A stretch of DNA of 55,170 bases from CAZGVW01 sp964529265 (GTDB taxonomy: Bacteria; Planctomycetota; Phycisphaerae; Phycisphaerales; UBA1924), in assembly GCA_964529265.1 (NCBI GenBank), contig CAZGVW010000003.1:1-55170 (forward strand), in the 5' to 3' direction. Of the stretch, positions 8,102 to 15,802 are shown one piece after another. Below the pieces are notes generated by a model, which did not search any database, had not been told where the DNA came from, and saw nothing but the letters and a program-made list of their open reading frames with translations. Made by a program: the position numbers and the translations under genes. Numbering within the stretch: position 1 is the stretch's first letter; every line of letters starts with the position of its first letter.

Positions 8102-9478
8102 TCAAGGCGCCGGGAGTGCGCCGCCGGCGGAGCGCTCGAGCTCGACGAGGGCGACGCGGAGCGCGAGTTCGGCGCGCACGCGCTCGACGTCGGCGCTGAG
8201 CGCTTCAGTCTCCGCGGAAAGGACATCGAGTCGGGAGGCTTCGCCCGCGGCGGCGAGTTGGCGTGTTTTCTCGAGGATGGCGCGGCGCGGCGCCACCGCA
8301 CGGTCCTCGATTTCGGCAAACACGGCGCGCGCCCCCGCGGTCTGCCGCCACGCGACGCGAGCCTCCCGCACGGCGCGCTGAGCGACGGCCTGGGCGACGA
8401 AGGCGGCTCGCTTTGCCGCGGCCGCGGCGCCGGCCTGGCGGGCGGAGCCGTCATCGAAGATCCCGGGGGTGACCTCCAGCACGGGGCCGATCGCGCTATC
8501 GCCGCTCATTTCGCGGAAGTAGTTGACGCCGAGGCTCACGTCCGGGATCGGGGCGAGCCCGGCGAGTTCGAGTTCTTCGTTGGCGGCGTCGAGGGCGGCG
8601 CGGGCCGCGGCGACGTCGAGGCGCTGGCTCAGGGCGAGTTGGATGGCGGAATCTTCGTCGATGTCCGCCGCGGCCGGCGCCGAATGCCGGTCACGGATGG
8701 CGAGCCAGTCGGCCCCTGCATCGGCCCGGCCGATCTGCTCGAGGAGCGTTCGTTTCAAGGCGTCGGCCTCGGTGGCGGATTCGATGGCGGCGGTCCGCGC
8801 GATGGCGGTGGCGGCGAGGGCCTCGGCGGCTTCGATCTCCGTGGCTTCGCCGGCGGACAGGAGGCGGCTCAGGAGTTCGCAGCGGGTGGCGCGGGCCTCG
8901 GCCAGAGCCCGGAGCAGGGACGCGCGCTCCTGCGTGGCGACCAGGCGGGCGTGCAGGGTGCGCACGTCCGCGGCGAGGCGGAGGGCGCGATCGCTGACAT
9001 CGAGGATGCGCTGGTTCAGGCGGGCCTCGGCGGCGCTCATTCTGCCGGGGCGGAGCCAGAGGGCGGTGAGTTGCTGGAGCGCGGTGATGGCGAAAGGGGT
9101 GACGGTATCGCCCTGCAAGGGCGCCGAAATGGTGAAGAGCAGAACAGGATTGGGCAGGAGGCCTGATTGGGCGAGGTCGGCCCTTGCCGCGGCGATGAGT
9201 TCGAGATCCGCGCGAAGGTCGAGGTTATGGTCGAGCGCGAGCGCGACGGCGGTGTTCTCATCGAGCGGGGAGAGGCCGTCCCAGGGCGCCTGCGTTGTGC
9301 CGGTGGGCGCGGCATAGGCAGGGCGATGGGTTTCGCGCGATTCGATGAGCGTCTCGACGCGCTGGAGGTCGCGCGCGGAGTCGGTTGTGGCGGCGCAACC
9401 GGAGAGCGCGAACGCGCACAACGCGCCGGCTGCGGCGGGCGCACGGGAAGCGACTGATTGGCCGGCTCGATTCGGCAT
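8102..9478 (-). CDS. TolC-type outer-membrane efflux lipoprotein
   Basis: A 458-residue protein with a lipoprotein signal (GALCAFALSGCAATT, Cys near residue 27). Two long alpha-helical coiled-coil regions follow that are very rich in Ala, Leu, Glu and Arg, as in the outer membrane efflux protein family. Landmarks are LDENTAVALALDHNLDLRA, SGLLPNPVLLFT and the second repeat IQLALSQRLDVAAARAALDAANEELELAGLAPIPDVSLGV. It would form the trimeric exit duct of the tripartite efflux system encoded just upstream. Start uncertain: a TTG at 9496 overlaps the stop of the preceding lipoprotein gene, while the ATG at 9478 gives a more normal signal peptide. It is the last gene of the operon. Confidence 0.88.
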   Translation of the reverse strand: MPNRAGQSVASRAPAAAGALCAFALSGCAATTDSARDLQRVETLIESRETHRPAYAAPTGTTQAPWDGLSPLDENTAVALALDHNLDLRADLELIAAARADLAQSGLLPNPVLLFTISAPLQGDTVTPFAITALQQLTALWLRPGRMSAAEARLNQRILDVSDRALRLAADVRTLHARLVATQERASLLRALAEARATRCELLSRLLSAGEATEIEAAEALAATAIARTAAIESATEADALKRTLLEQIGRADAGADWLAIRDRHSAPAAADIDEDSAIQLALSQRLDVAAARAALDAANEELELAGLAPIPDVSLGVNYFREMSGDSAIGPVLEVTPGIFDDGSARQAGAAAAAKRAAFVAQAVAQRAVREARVAWRQTAGARAVFAEIEDRAVAPRRAILEKTRQLAAAGEASRLDVLSAETEALSADVERVRAELALRVALVELERSAGGALPAP

Positions 9479-9492
9479 GACGGCGCTCTCGG

Positions 9493-10056
9493 TCAATTCC
9501 GGACCACGTACGCGTGTTCAGCGTTCACGACGAACGCGCCGGAGTCGTCGCGCATGGCGACGGCGCCGATGACGATGACATCACTCAGTTCCTGGAGCGT
9601 GCCTGCGCCTTTCAAGCCGGTGCGGAGCGGATTGCCGTCGGGGCCGACAACCTGCACGGTCGCGGCGTGGGCGAGGATGTCCGCGGGCTTCTCGCAGCAG
9701 TAATCCCACGGGGTTGAGCACGCATCATCCGGGTTGTCTGAGCAGGCGGGCAGGTCCTCGTCCACCATCGTGAAGACGGCGCGGCCATCGGTGAAGGGGT
9801 GGACGCCGCCTCCGATGCGGCCGCGGATGACGACCTGGTCGCCGGGCTGAGCAGTGGACTTGGCGGTGCAGATCTTCTGCGGCTCCGAGGGAGGCGTTTC
9901 GAGGAAAAAGCCTGCGGGGAGCGCTGCGGGCGCGGAAGCGGCGCCGTTTGCTGATGAGGAAGGCGACTTCTCGCTGCATGCTGCGAGCAACGAAGTCGCG
10001 GCGAGGGCGGCGGCCAGGGCAGGGCAGGCGCGAAGTCGGGGGTGAGTGAATGGCAT
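9493..10056 (-). CDS. Cys-containing lipoprotein, possible OB-fold, in efflux operon
   Basis: A 187-residue protein with a lipobox (TSLLAACSEK, Cys near residue 25) and a Ser/Ala-rich linker. A globular part follows that begins KICTAKSTAQPGDQVVIRGRIGGGVHPF and continues with FTMVDEDLPACSDN, DDACSTPWDYCCEKP and TVQVVGPDGNPL. The alternation of short beta strands around V-IRGRI and FTMVD is OB-fold-like, but this is only a pattern judgement. Cysteines in C-x8-C-x6-CC spacing suggest disulfides or metal binding. AAGGAG precedes the ATG at 10056. It lies between a permease and the outer-membrane factor, so it probably belongs to the transport complex or binds its substrate. Function unknown. Confidence 0.75.
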   Translation of the reverse strand: MPFTHPRLRACPALAAALAATSLLAACSEKSPSSSANGAASAPAALPAGFFLETPPSEPQKICTAKSTAQPGDQVVIRGRIGGGVHPFTDGRAVFTMVDEDLPACSDNPDDACSTPWDYCCEKPADILAHAATVQVVGPDGNPLRTGLKGAGTLQELSDVIVIGAVAMRDDSGAFVVNAEHAYVVRN

Positions 10057-10076
10057 GGGATCTCCTTTCAATCGAG

Positions 10077-11243
10077 TCAGAGGGATTTGAGTGATTCGGG
10101 AATGGGCATGCGCAGCGATCGCCACGCGGGCGGAAGAGCGCCAACCAGGCCGAGCAGGAGGCCGGCGCCGAGTCCGATGGCGACGACAGGCGCATCGACC
10201 ACCATGCCGAAGGCGCCCATCGAGAAGCGGACGGCGACGCCATCGAGGAGCCAGAGCGCAAGCGCACAGGCCGCAAGCGAGCCGGCGGCCGCGACGAGTA
10301 TCGATTCCTGGGCGAGGCTGATGACGATGGCCAGGCGTCGGTAGCCGAGGCACTGGAGCATGCCAAGTTCGCGGATGCGGGCGGCGAAGGCGGCGTACAT
10401 CGTGTTCAGGCCGCCGAAGAGGCCACCGAGGCCGATGAGGGCCGCCGTGGCCCAGGCCACGGTGCGGACGGGGGCGTAGAACGCGGCGAGGGCGCCGTAG
10501 TAGTCCGTTTCGCGCATGGCGACGAGTTCAAGGTCGAGGCGGCGCTTGCAGAAGGCATCAACGTCGGCGAACTCGGCGCCTTCGAGCGTGAGGACGATGC
10601 AGGAATCGGTGTCGCGGCGAGCGGACACCTTGAGATCGTTGTTGCTGGTCCAGATCTCGGCCTCCATCGCGGTCCCGGGCGCGATGAAGCGCCCGACGAT
10701 GGTCCAAGGCTCGTCGTCAATCCAAAGCGACTGACCCAGGGCGAGATCCCTTTCGCGCGCTCCGAGGCGTGCGTGCACAAGGGCGCCGACAAGAAGTTCG
10801 TTGCGGCCCGCCTCGGGGAACCCGCCTTCGACGATCTGGACCTGAGCGTGAACCAGCGTCGCGGCGGGCGTGACGCCGCGGATCAGGACCGTGGCGCCGG
10901 AGGGGGCGTCCGCCTCTCTGCCGACGGGGAGATCGATGTGGGTCTCGGCGGAGACATGTGCGACCCCTGCGCTGGTTCGGATGCCCGGCACGCTTGCAGC
11001 CACGAGCCCCGCGACGCCCGCGCCGATCTCACTGCGCTGCACGCTCTCCTCGCTGCCGGCGCCGAGGAGGATGACGTTGTGTTCACTCCCGGTCGCCCTG
11101 AGGCTGCGCTCCATGCCCGAGACGAACCCGCCCGCGGCAAGCGCAAGGCCCGCGACCAGGAACGCGCCTGCGAGGCTGAGCGCGAGGCGCAGCGGCGACC
11201 GCCCGAGGTTTCGCACGCTGTATTCAATCGGCAGAAGGCGCAT
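10077..11243 (-). CDS. FtsX/MacB-type ABC permease (second)
   Basis: A 388-residue membrane protein with one N-terminal membrane helix (LRLALSLAGAFLVAGLALAAGGF). A periplasmic domain of about 210 residues follows. Three C-terminal helices surround IRELGMLQCLGYRRLAIVISLAQESILVAAAG, the FtsX-family signature. This is the MacB/LolC/E fold (4 helices), which transduces ATPase action mechanically rather than forming a classical translocation path. It follows the first permease with a 13-nt gap. Together with that permease, the ATPase, the adaptor and the TolC-type protein it makes a mechanotransmission-type exporter. Having two different permeases suggests a heterodimer as in LolCE. The substrate cannot be inferred. 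Confidence 0.9.
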   Translation of the reverse strand: MRLLPIEYSVRNLGRSPLRLALSLAGAFLVAGLALAAGGFVSGMERSLRATGSEHNVILLGAGSEESVQRSEIGAGVAGLVAASVPGIRTSAGVAHVSAETHIDLPVGREADAPSGATVLIRGVTPAATLVHAQVQIVEGGFPEAGRNELLVGALVHARLGARERDLALGQSLWIDDEPWTIVGRFIAPGTAMEAEIWTSNNDLKVSARRDTDSCIVLTLEGAEFADVDAFCKRRLDLELVAMRETDYYGALAAFYAPVRTVAWATAALIGLGGLFGGLNTMYAAFAARIRELGMLQCLGYRRLAIVISLAQESILVAAAGSLAACALALWLLDGVAVRFSMGAFGMVVDAPVVAIGLGAGLLLGLVGALPPAWRSLRMPIPESLKSL

Positions 11244-11256
11244 GGTGAAGTCTCAG

Positions 11257-12408
11257 TCAGACGGCGCGGAAGCAGGCGGCGATATCCTGGCGCGAGGCGC
11301 GCCACGCGGGGAAGAGGCCGGCGAGGACGCCCACGGCGCCGGCGACGATGAGGCCGAGCAGCGCCACGGAAACGCCGCCGGATGCGCCAAGCGTGACGCC
11401 CTCAATGGTGAGGCCGAAAGATCCGATGCGGAGCGCCCCCGCGGACAGGACGGCGCCCACCAGGCCGCCGGCGAGCGACAGGAGGAGCCCCTCGGTGACG
11501 ATGAGCCGGGCGATGAGCGAGGAGCGGTAGCCGAGCGTCTGAAGGATGGCGTGCTCCTTCACTCGGTCCTCCACGGAGAGGGCGATGGCGTTGCCGACAA
11601 GCGCCAAAACCGCGGCGAGGCAGCCCCAGCCGAGCCATCGCGTGAAGCGGACCAGGTCGATGACGTCAGCCGCGGCTCGGGCGACGAAGGCCTGTTCTGG
11701 CTGCGTGAAGGTGGGCTCCGGGTCGGAGGCGAACTCGGCGTCGATGGCGCGGGCGACCGATTCGAGCATCGAAGGATCCTCGACCTTGACATTGAACTGG
11801 GTCACGATGCCATCGCCCGAGCCGCGGACGGTGCGCTGGAGGAAATCGAGGTGCACGTACGCGGAGTTGCGGTCCTGCACTTCGGCCGCCCGGAAGACGC
11901 CGGCGACGTAGACGCGGACGCCCGCGGCGTCGAGGACCTCGCCGGTGGTGAGCCCGCGGCGGCGGGCGAGGTCTTCGCCGAGGAGCGCCGCGTCGGAGCG
12001 GCGGCGCCACTCGTCGAGAGAGCCGGAAATGAAGTTGAGCGAATCCGCCTTCCACGCGAAGCGGTCTTCCGGGACGCCGCGGAGCGTGACGACATCGAGG
12101 CTGGCCCGGCAGTTGTTCACAACGACGCGCATGGGAACGACGGAGCGCACACCCTCCACGCGCTCGATGCGGCCGAGGTAATAATCGGGGAGGCGGCTCG
12201 TGAAGGGGCAGTAGCGGTTCTCGCGATAGACGATGAGCGTGGCGTCGCCGCTCGAGGCGCGGGTGGCGTCGGAGACGCCGCGCTGCAGCGCCTCCACCGC
12301 GCAGAACAGAAACATCGCCGTGGCGACGCCGGAGACCGTGAGCAGCGTGCGTGTGCGGTGGCGCAGCAACTGCTTCACCACGACGGGAATAAGGCGGGGG
12401 GCGATCAC
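11257..12408 (-). CDS. FtsX/MacB-type ABC permease (first)
   Basis: A 383-residue protein with the same four-helix plan as its downstream neighbour: an N-terminal helix (RTLLTVSGVATAMFLFCAVEAL), a large periplasmic domain, and C-terminal helices around VKEHAILQTLGYRSSLIARLIVTEGLLLSLAGG. The start is a GTG whose bases overlap the ATPase stop (GTGA), with AGGAGG inside the end of the ATPase gene acting as ribosome-binding site. This strongly indicates coupled translation. The periplasmic domain contains two cysteines (CPFTS and NNCRAS) not seen in the other permease. Probably pairs with the second permease as an asymmetric dimer. Confidence 0.9.
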   Translation of the reverse strand: MIAPRLIPVVVKQLLRHRTRTLLTVSGVATAMFLFCAVEALQRGVSDATRASSGDATLIVYRENRYCPFTSRLPDYYLGRIERVEGVRSVVPMRVVVNNCRASLDVVTLRGVPEDRFAWKADSLNFISGSLDEWRRRSDAALLGEDLARRRGLTTGEVLDAAGVRVYVAGVFRAAEVQDRNSAYVHLDFLQRTVRGSGDGIVTQFNVKVEDPSMLESVARAIDAEFASDPEPTFTQPEQAFVARAAADVIDLVRFTRWLGWGCLAAVLALVGNAIALSVEDRVKEHAILQTLGYRSSLIARLIVTEGLLLSLAGGLVGAVLSAGALRIGSFGLTIEGVTLGASGGVSVALLGLIVAGAVGVLAGLFPAWRASRQDIAACFRAV

Positions 12409-13130
12409 GCTGTCGCCTCCTGCGCGGCGCGGCGCCCCGCGGCTGCGCGACCGGCGGATTCGACCAGGCGGCCCTTCTCGAGGTGAAGCGTGCGCCTGGC
12501 TTGCGCAGCGCTCTTCGGATCGTGCGTGACCATGATGATGGTCTTCTCGAGGTCGCTGTTCAGCCGCTGGAGCAGAGCCATGATCGCCGCGGCGGATTCG
12601 CCATCGAGATCGCCCGTGGGCTCATCGGCGACGAGGATGGTGGGGTCGGCCACGATGGCGCGGGCGATCGCCACGCGCTGCTCCTGCCCGCCGCTGAGTT
12701 GACGCGGGAAGTGGTCGTCGCGGCCCTCGAGCCCGACGAGTTGGAGGGCGAGCGCGACACGCTCGTGGCGCTCCTTGGCGGTGAGCCTCTGGAGCAGAAG
12801 CGGCAGTTCCACGTTTTCATAAGCCGTGAGCACAGGCACGAGGTTGTAGAGCTGAAAGATGTAGCCGATGTGTCGCGCGCGCCAATCGGCGAGCGCCGCG
12901 CGCGAAAGGCCCGCAAGATCCACGCCGTCGATGCGCAGATGGCCGGAGGTGGGCGAATCGATGCCGGCGATGAGGTTCAGCAGCGTCGTCTTGCCGCTGC
13001 CCGACGGGCCCATGAGCGCGAGGAACTCCCCGCGCTCGACGTCGAGGTCGAGGGTGTCGAGCGGCGTAATCTCGGCGTCGCCGCGGCGGTAGGTGCGCGT
13101 CAGCCCGCGGCATTCGATGAGAACAGTCAT
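12405..13130 (-). CDS. ABC transporter ATPase of the MacB/LolD type
   Basis: A 241-residue ATPase with Walker A GPSGSGKTTLLN (about residues 40-51), Q-loop FQLYNLVPVLTAYENVELPL, signature LSGGQEQRVAIARA, Walker B ILVADEPTGDLD and the H-loop MVTHD. FQLYNL-P-LTA-ENVELPL is characteristic of the LolD/MacB/FtsE group that partners FtsX-type permeases. The ATG overlaps the adaptor stop (ATGA) and has GGGGGAG upstream; the 3' end overlaps the first permease by 4 bases. The C-terminal extension (VESAGRAAAGRRAAQEATA) is Ala/Arg-rich and non-conserved. Confidence 0.95.
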   Translation of the reverse strand: MTVLIECRGLTRTYRRGDAEITPLDTLDLDVERGEFLALMGPSGSGKTTLLNLIAGIDSPTSGHLRIDGVDLAGLSRAALADWRARHIGYIFQLYNLVPVLTAYENVELPLLLQRLTAKERHERVALALQLVGLEGRDDHFPRQLSGGQEQRVAIARAIVADPTILVADEPTGDLDGESAAAIMALLQRLNSDLEKTIIMVTHDPKSAAQARRTLHLEKGRLVESAGRAAAGRRAAQEATA

Positions 13131-14794
13131 GATGCGTGCTCCCCCGGGGTTGGTTCGCCGCCCTCGGCGACAATTCGGACGCGCAGCCCCTCGCGCAGTT
13201 CGCGTCTTGATGAAATGATGAGGCGATCGCCGGGACGCAGGCCTTCGACAACCTCCAGCCAGCCTTCCTTCCGGCCCGCGCCCAGGCGCACGAGCCGACG
13301 CGCTGCTCGGCGCCCATCGCCGTCGACGAGCCAGACATGCGCTGCGTCGCCTTCCTGCGCCCCGATCGCCGGCGCGGGCGCCCAGACCGGCTGGAAGATC
13401 GGGACTCCGCCAATGACATCCCCGGCCCCCACGGACGCAGCGCGACCGTTTCCGCCGCCCTCCGGGGCGCCAGCAAAGATGCGCACCCGCGCCAGCATCT
13501 CGGGCCGAAGCGCAGGGATAGGGTCATCGATCGCCACCTTCACCTGCACCGTGTTCTTCTGGATGTCCGCTTCGTGCACAAGCCGCGTGACCCGTCCCTT
13601 CAACACACGATCCGGCAGCGCCTCCGTCGTCACCTCGGCCCGCTGGCCGATGAGCACCTTCGCCGCGTCAACGAGCGGGATGTCCACGCGCACCTGGAGC
13701 CGCTGAGGGTCATACAACCGCGCCACGACGGCGCTCCGTCCCTCGCCGGCCACGAGTTGCGATCCCGGCTCGACCAGCCGCGCCATGACGACGCCCGCGG
13801 CCGGCGCGCGCACCTCCATCCGATCGAAGCGAAGTTGCGCTTCATCGCGCGCGGCCTCGGCTCGCTTCAGATTGGCCTCAGCGCGGGCAACCTGCCCTTC
13901 GGCCTCCGCCAGGGCCTGCGATTCCTCAATGCGGAGCGCCGCCGCCTGCTCCGCCGCGGCACGCTCAGCCCGCATGCGCTCCCGCTGCGCCTCGAACCGC
14001 TGCGATTCCGCCACCGCCGCCCTGACCGCCGCCTCCTGGGCCTCGATGCGATAGCGAAGGCGGGCAACCTCGCCCGCGGACACAGCGCCGGATTCGACCA
14101 GCCGCGACTTGCGGCTCAACTCGTCGTGCATTTCCTCCGCGCGGGCGCGCTCAGTCGCGCGTGCGGCCTCCGCCCGGGCCAGCCCGGCGACCGCTTCGGC
14201 AAACCCGGCGCGGGCAGCCTGGAGCGCACGCGTACGCTCAAACGGGTGCTCCCATGTCGTGCGAGCCGCGGTGAGGCGCGCAGCCGCGGATGAGAGCTCA
14301 CCGCGCCGCTCCGCCACATCGGCCTCGGCGCGCACGAGCGCAAGGCGCGCGTCCTCATCGATGAGGCAAACGAGTGTCTGCTCCGCTTCAACGCGCTCAC
14401 CCTCCAGCACCAGCACCTCGCGCACGACGCCCGAGGCGAGGGCCGTGACGTTGATCGGGAAAGGATCGGCCTCGATCCAGCCCGGCGCCTGAACGATGGA
14501 CGCAGCCTGCAGGGGCGCGGCGGTGGCCTGCGCTGGGGTCACGCCCCCCGGCCCCACGCCGGCCTGCCCCGGGCGATCAATGAGCACGACGGGCAGGACG
14601 CGCACCGGAACAGCGGGCCGCAGCGCCTCGCGGGCCGCAAACAGCAGCGCCGCCGCGGCCGCCAGCACGACCAGCGCCGGCGCCAGCACACGCGACTTCC
14701 ATCGCGCGGGCGGCGGCGGGCCAATGGCGACACCCGGACCAAGAGCGGATCGCATGTGCGCCACCAGGTCGCTCGGTTGTGTTTGAGGGTTCAT
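13127..14794 (-). CDS. periplasmic adaptor (HlyD/MacA/RND-MFP family)
   Basis: A 555-residue protein with one N-terminal membrane helix (VLAPALVVLAAAAALLFAA). A lipoyl-type half-motif follows (ASGVVREVLVLEGERVEAEQTLVCLIDEDARLA), then a long Ala/Arg/Glu coiled coil (about residues 165-320) and the second half-motif (VRAPAAGVVMARLVEPGSQLV). Beta-barrel and membrane-proximal domains complete it (VDIPLVDAAKVLIGQRAEV). This is the family plan of MacA/CusB-type adaptors that bridge an inner-membrane pump and a TolC duct. The coiled coil is long for the family. Start: ATG 14794 (AGAGG upstream) is preferred to a GTG at 14845 with no ribosome-binding site. First gene of the transport operon proper. 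Confidence 0.9.
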   Translation of the reverse strand: MNPQTQPSDLVAHMRSALGPGVAIGPPPPARWKSRVLAPALVVLAAAAALLFAAREALRPAVPVRVLPVVLIDRPGQAGVGPGGVTPAQATAAPLQAASIVQAPGWIEADPFPINVTALASGVVREVLVLEGERVEAEQTLVCLIDEDARLALVRAEADVAERRGELSSAAARLTAARTTWEHPFERTRALQAARAGFAEAVAGLARAEAARATERARAEEMHDELSRKSRLVESGAVSAGEVARLRYRIEAQEAAVRAAVAESQRFEAQRERMRAERAAAEQAAALRIEESQALAEAEGQVARAEANLKRAEAARDEAQLRFDRMEVRAPAAGVVMARLVEPGSQLVAGEGRSAVVARLYDPQRLQVRVDIPLVDAAKVLIGQRAEVTTEALPDRVLKGRVTRLVHEADIQKNTVQVKVAIDDPIPALRPEMLARVRIFAGAPEGGGNGRAASVGAGDVIGGVPIFQPVWAPAPAIGAQEGDAAHVWLVDGDGRRAARRLVRLGAGRKEGWLEVVEGLRPGDRLIISSRRELREGLRVRIVAEGGEPTPGEHAS

Positions 14795-14927
14795 CTCCAA
14801 AGCCTCTGGAAGTTGCCGAGGGGCGCTGAAGCGCGCGGGGATCACGGCGTCGGCGTCGAACGGTCGGGCGACGACCGCGCATCGCGCGGGGCGCCGATCG
14901 TCCGAGCGGGTCTATCCAGATGGCGGG

Positions 14928-15359
14928 TCAGATGAGCAGAGCGCCGTACAGGCGCCACAGTCCATCGCCGCCGGGCCGAGGCGGCGGCGATGCATCGATC
15001 CACGACGGTCGCCCGGGCGCCCTCACCACGCGCGCAGAATCGCAGGACGTGGCCATCGCCTGGGCGCTCACGCGGCAGACGGCGAAGACATCCGCCGGCT
15101 GGTGCGGCGCCGTCGGCGCCGGAGCGCAGCAATCAGGGTCATCGCACGGATCAAGCGGAGCGGAGGGCGCCGGCGATTCCGGCCGGCTCTCCTCCCCGCG
15201 GCAACCGCCACAGCACATAGATCCCGCCGCGCCAGCCGCGGCTGCGGGCGACGGGCCGGCAAGCGCCGCCGTGAGGCCCGCAAACTGGCAGCAGCAACCC
15301 AGTTGCGTCCAGATAAACGCAGCGAGGCCCAGCGCCAGCATGTGCAGCGGATACCGCAT
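14928..15359 (-). CDS. small Cys-rich exported protein preceding the efflux operon
   Basis: A 143-residue protein starting MRYPLHMLALGLAAFIWTQLGCCCQFAGL. Its signal peptide or N-terminal membrane helix ends at a CCC cluster. A mature part follows with CCGGC and PCDDPDCCAPAP motifs and a Pro/Ala-rich linker, ending WIDASPPPRPGGDGLWRLYGALLI. Short Cys-rich exported proteins are often found beside metal or efflux gene sets, so a metal-binding role is a reasonable guess, but no family was recognised. The ribosome-binding site is weak. It is 133 nt upstream of the adaptor on the same strand and could be the operon leader gene. Confidence 0.6.
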   Translation of the reverse strand: MRYPLHMLALGLAAFIWTQLGCCCQFAGLTAALAGPSPAAAAGAAGSMCCGGCRGEESRPESPAPSAPLDPCDDPDCCAPAPTAPHQPADVFAVCRVSAQAMATSCDSARVVRAPGRPSWIDASPPPRPGGDGLWRLYGALLI

Positions 15360-15802
15360 TCGCCGGATTGTATCGGCGCGGATGCCCCCGGTTTCCAGTC
15401 GCGAGGCGTCCGGCGTGAGCCGCCAGCCTTCTCGACCCCCTCGCCCCGCCCCAACACTTATGCGGACCGCGCCTCCACTCGCTTCGCCCTTGTGTGACTC
15501 GAGTTCACCAACGCGGACATGCCTGCTCGTCGCGCCGACCAACCATCGCCACCGCCATGGGGTCGGCGCCGGCGCCATCGCCAGCGGCAGGCAGGGCGCA
15601 GTTCCCCCCTCCCCCTCCAATTCCCAATGACCCCGGCGATATGCAGGATGGATGAGGGCGGAATGATGTCCGTTTTGTCAGGGGTTGCGAGGTCTGATAA
15701 TCGCGCAAGTATTTGTGTGCCAAACGCTTAGTCTGTGTCAGAGGCAAGGGGATCTGACACGCGGTTGTGAATCGCGCGAACGAGGGTCAAGCAGGCATGG
15801 CA
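15360..15802. other. intergenic region carrying dispersed repeat copy A
   Basis: 443 bases between two minus-strand genes. The left part (15360-15610) would contain the promoter for the Cys-rich protein and efflux operon, but no clear -35/-10 pair is visible. The right part is the dispersed repeat listed next. Confidence 0.6.
15616..15760 (+). repeat. dispersed intergenic repeat, copy A (full length)
   Basis: The left end is CCAATTCCCAATGACCCCGG and the core contains GATGTCCGTTTTGTCAGGGG. The right end is a perfect hairpin GTGTCAGA (15735-15742) / TCTGACAC (15753-15760) with a 10-nt loop. It matches copy B at 24613-24757 along its length. It lies 42 bases beyond the 3' end of the minus-strand dockerin protein gene. 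Confidence 0.85.

Noticed and set aside
10870..12486. A 538-codon plus-strand open frame opposite the permeases.
   Set aside because: Runs across two minus-strand genes with clear FtsX signatures, and has no family features itself.
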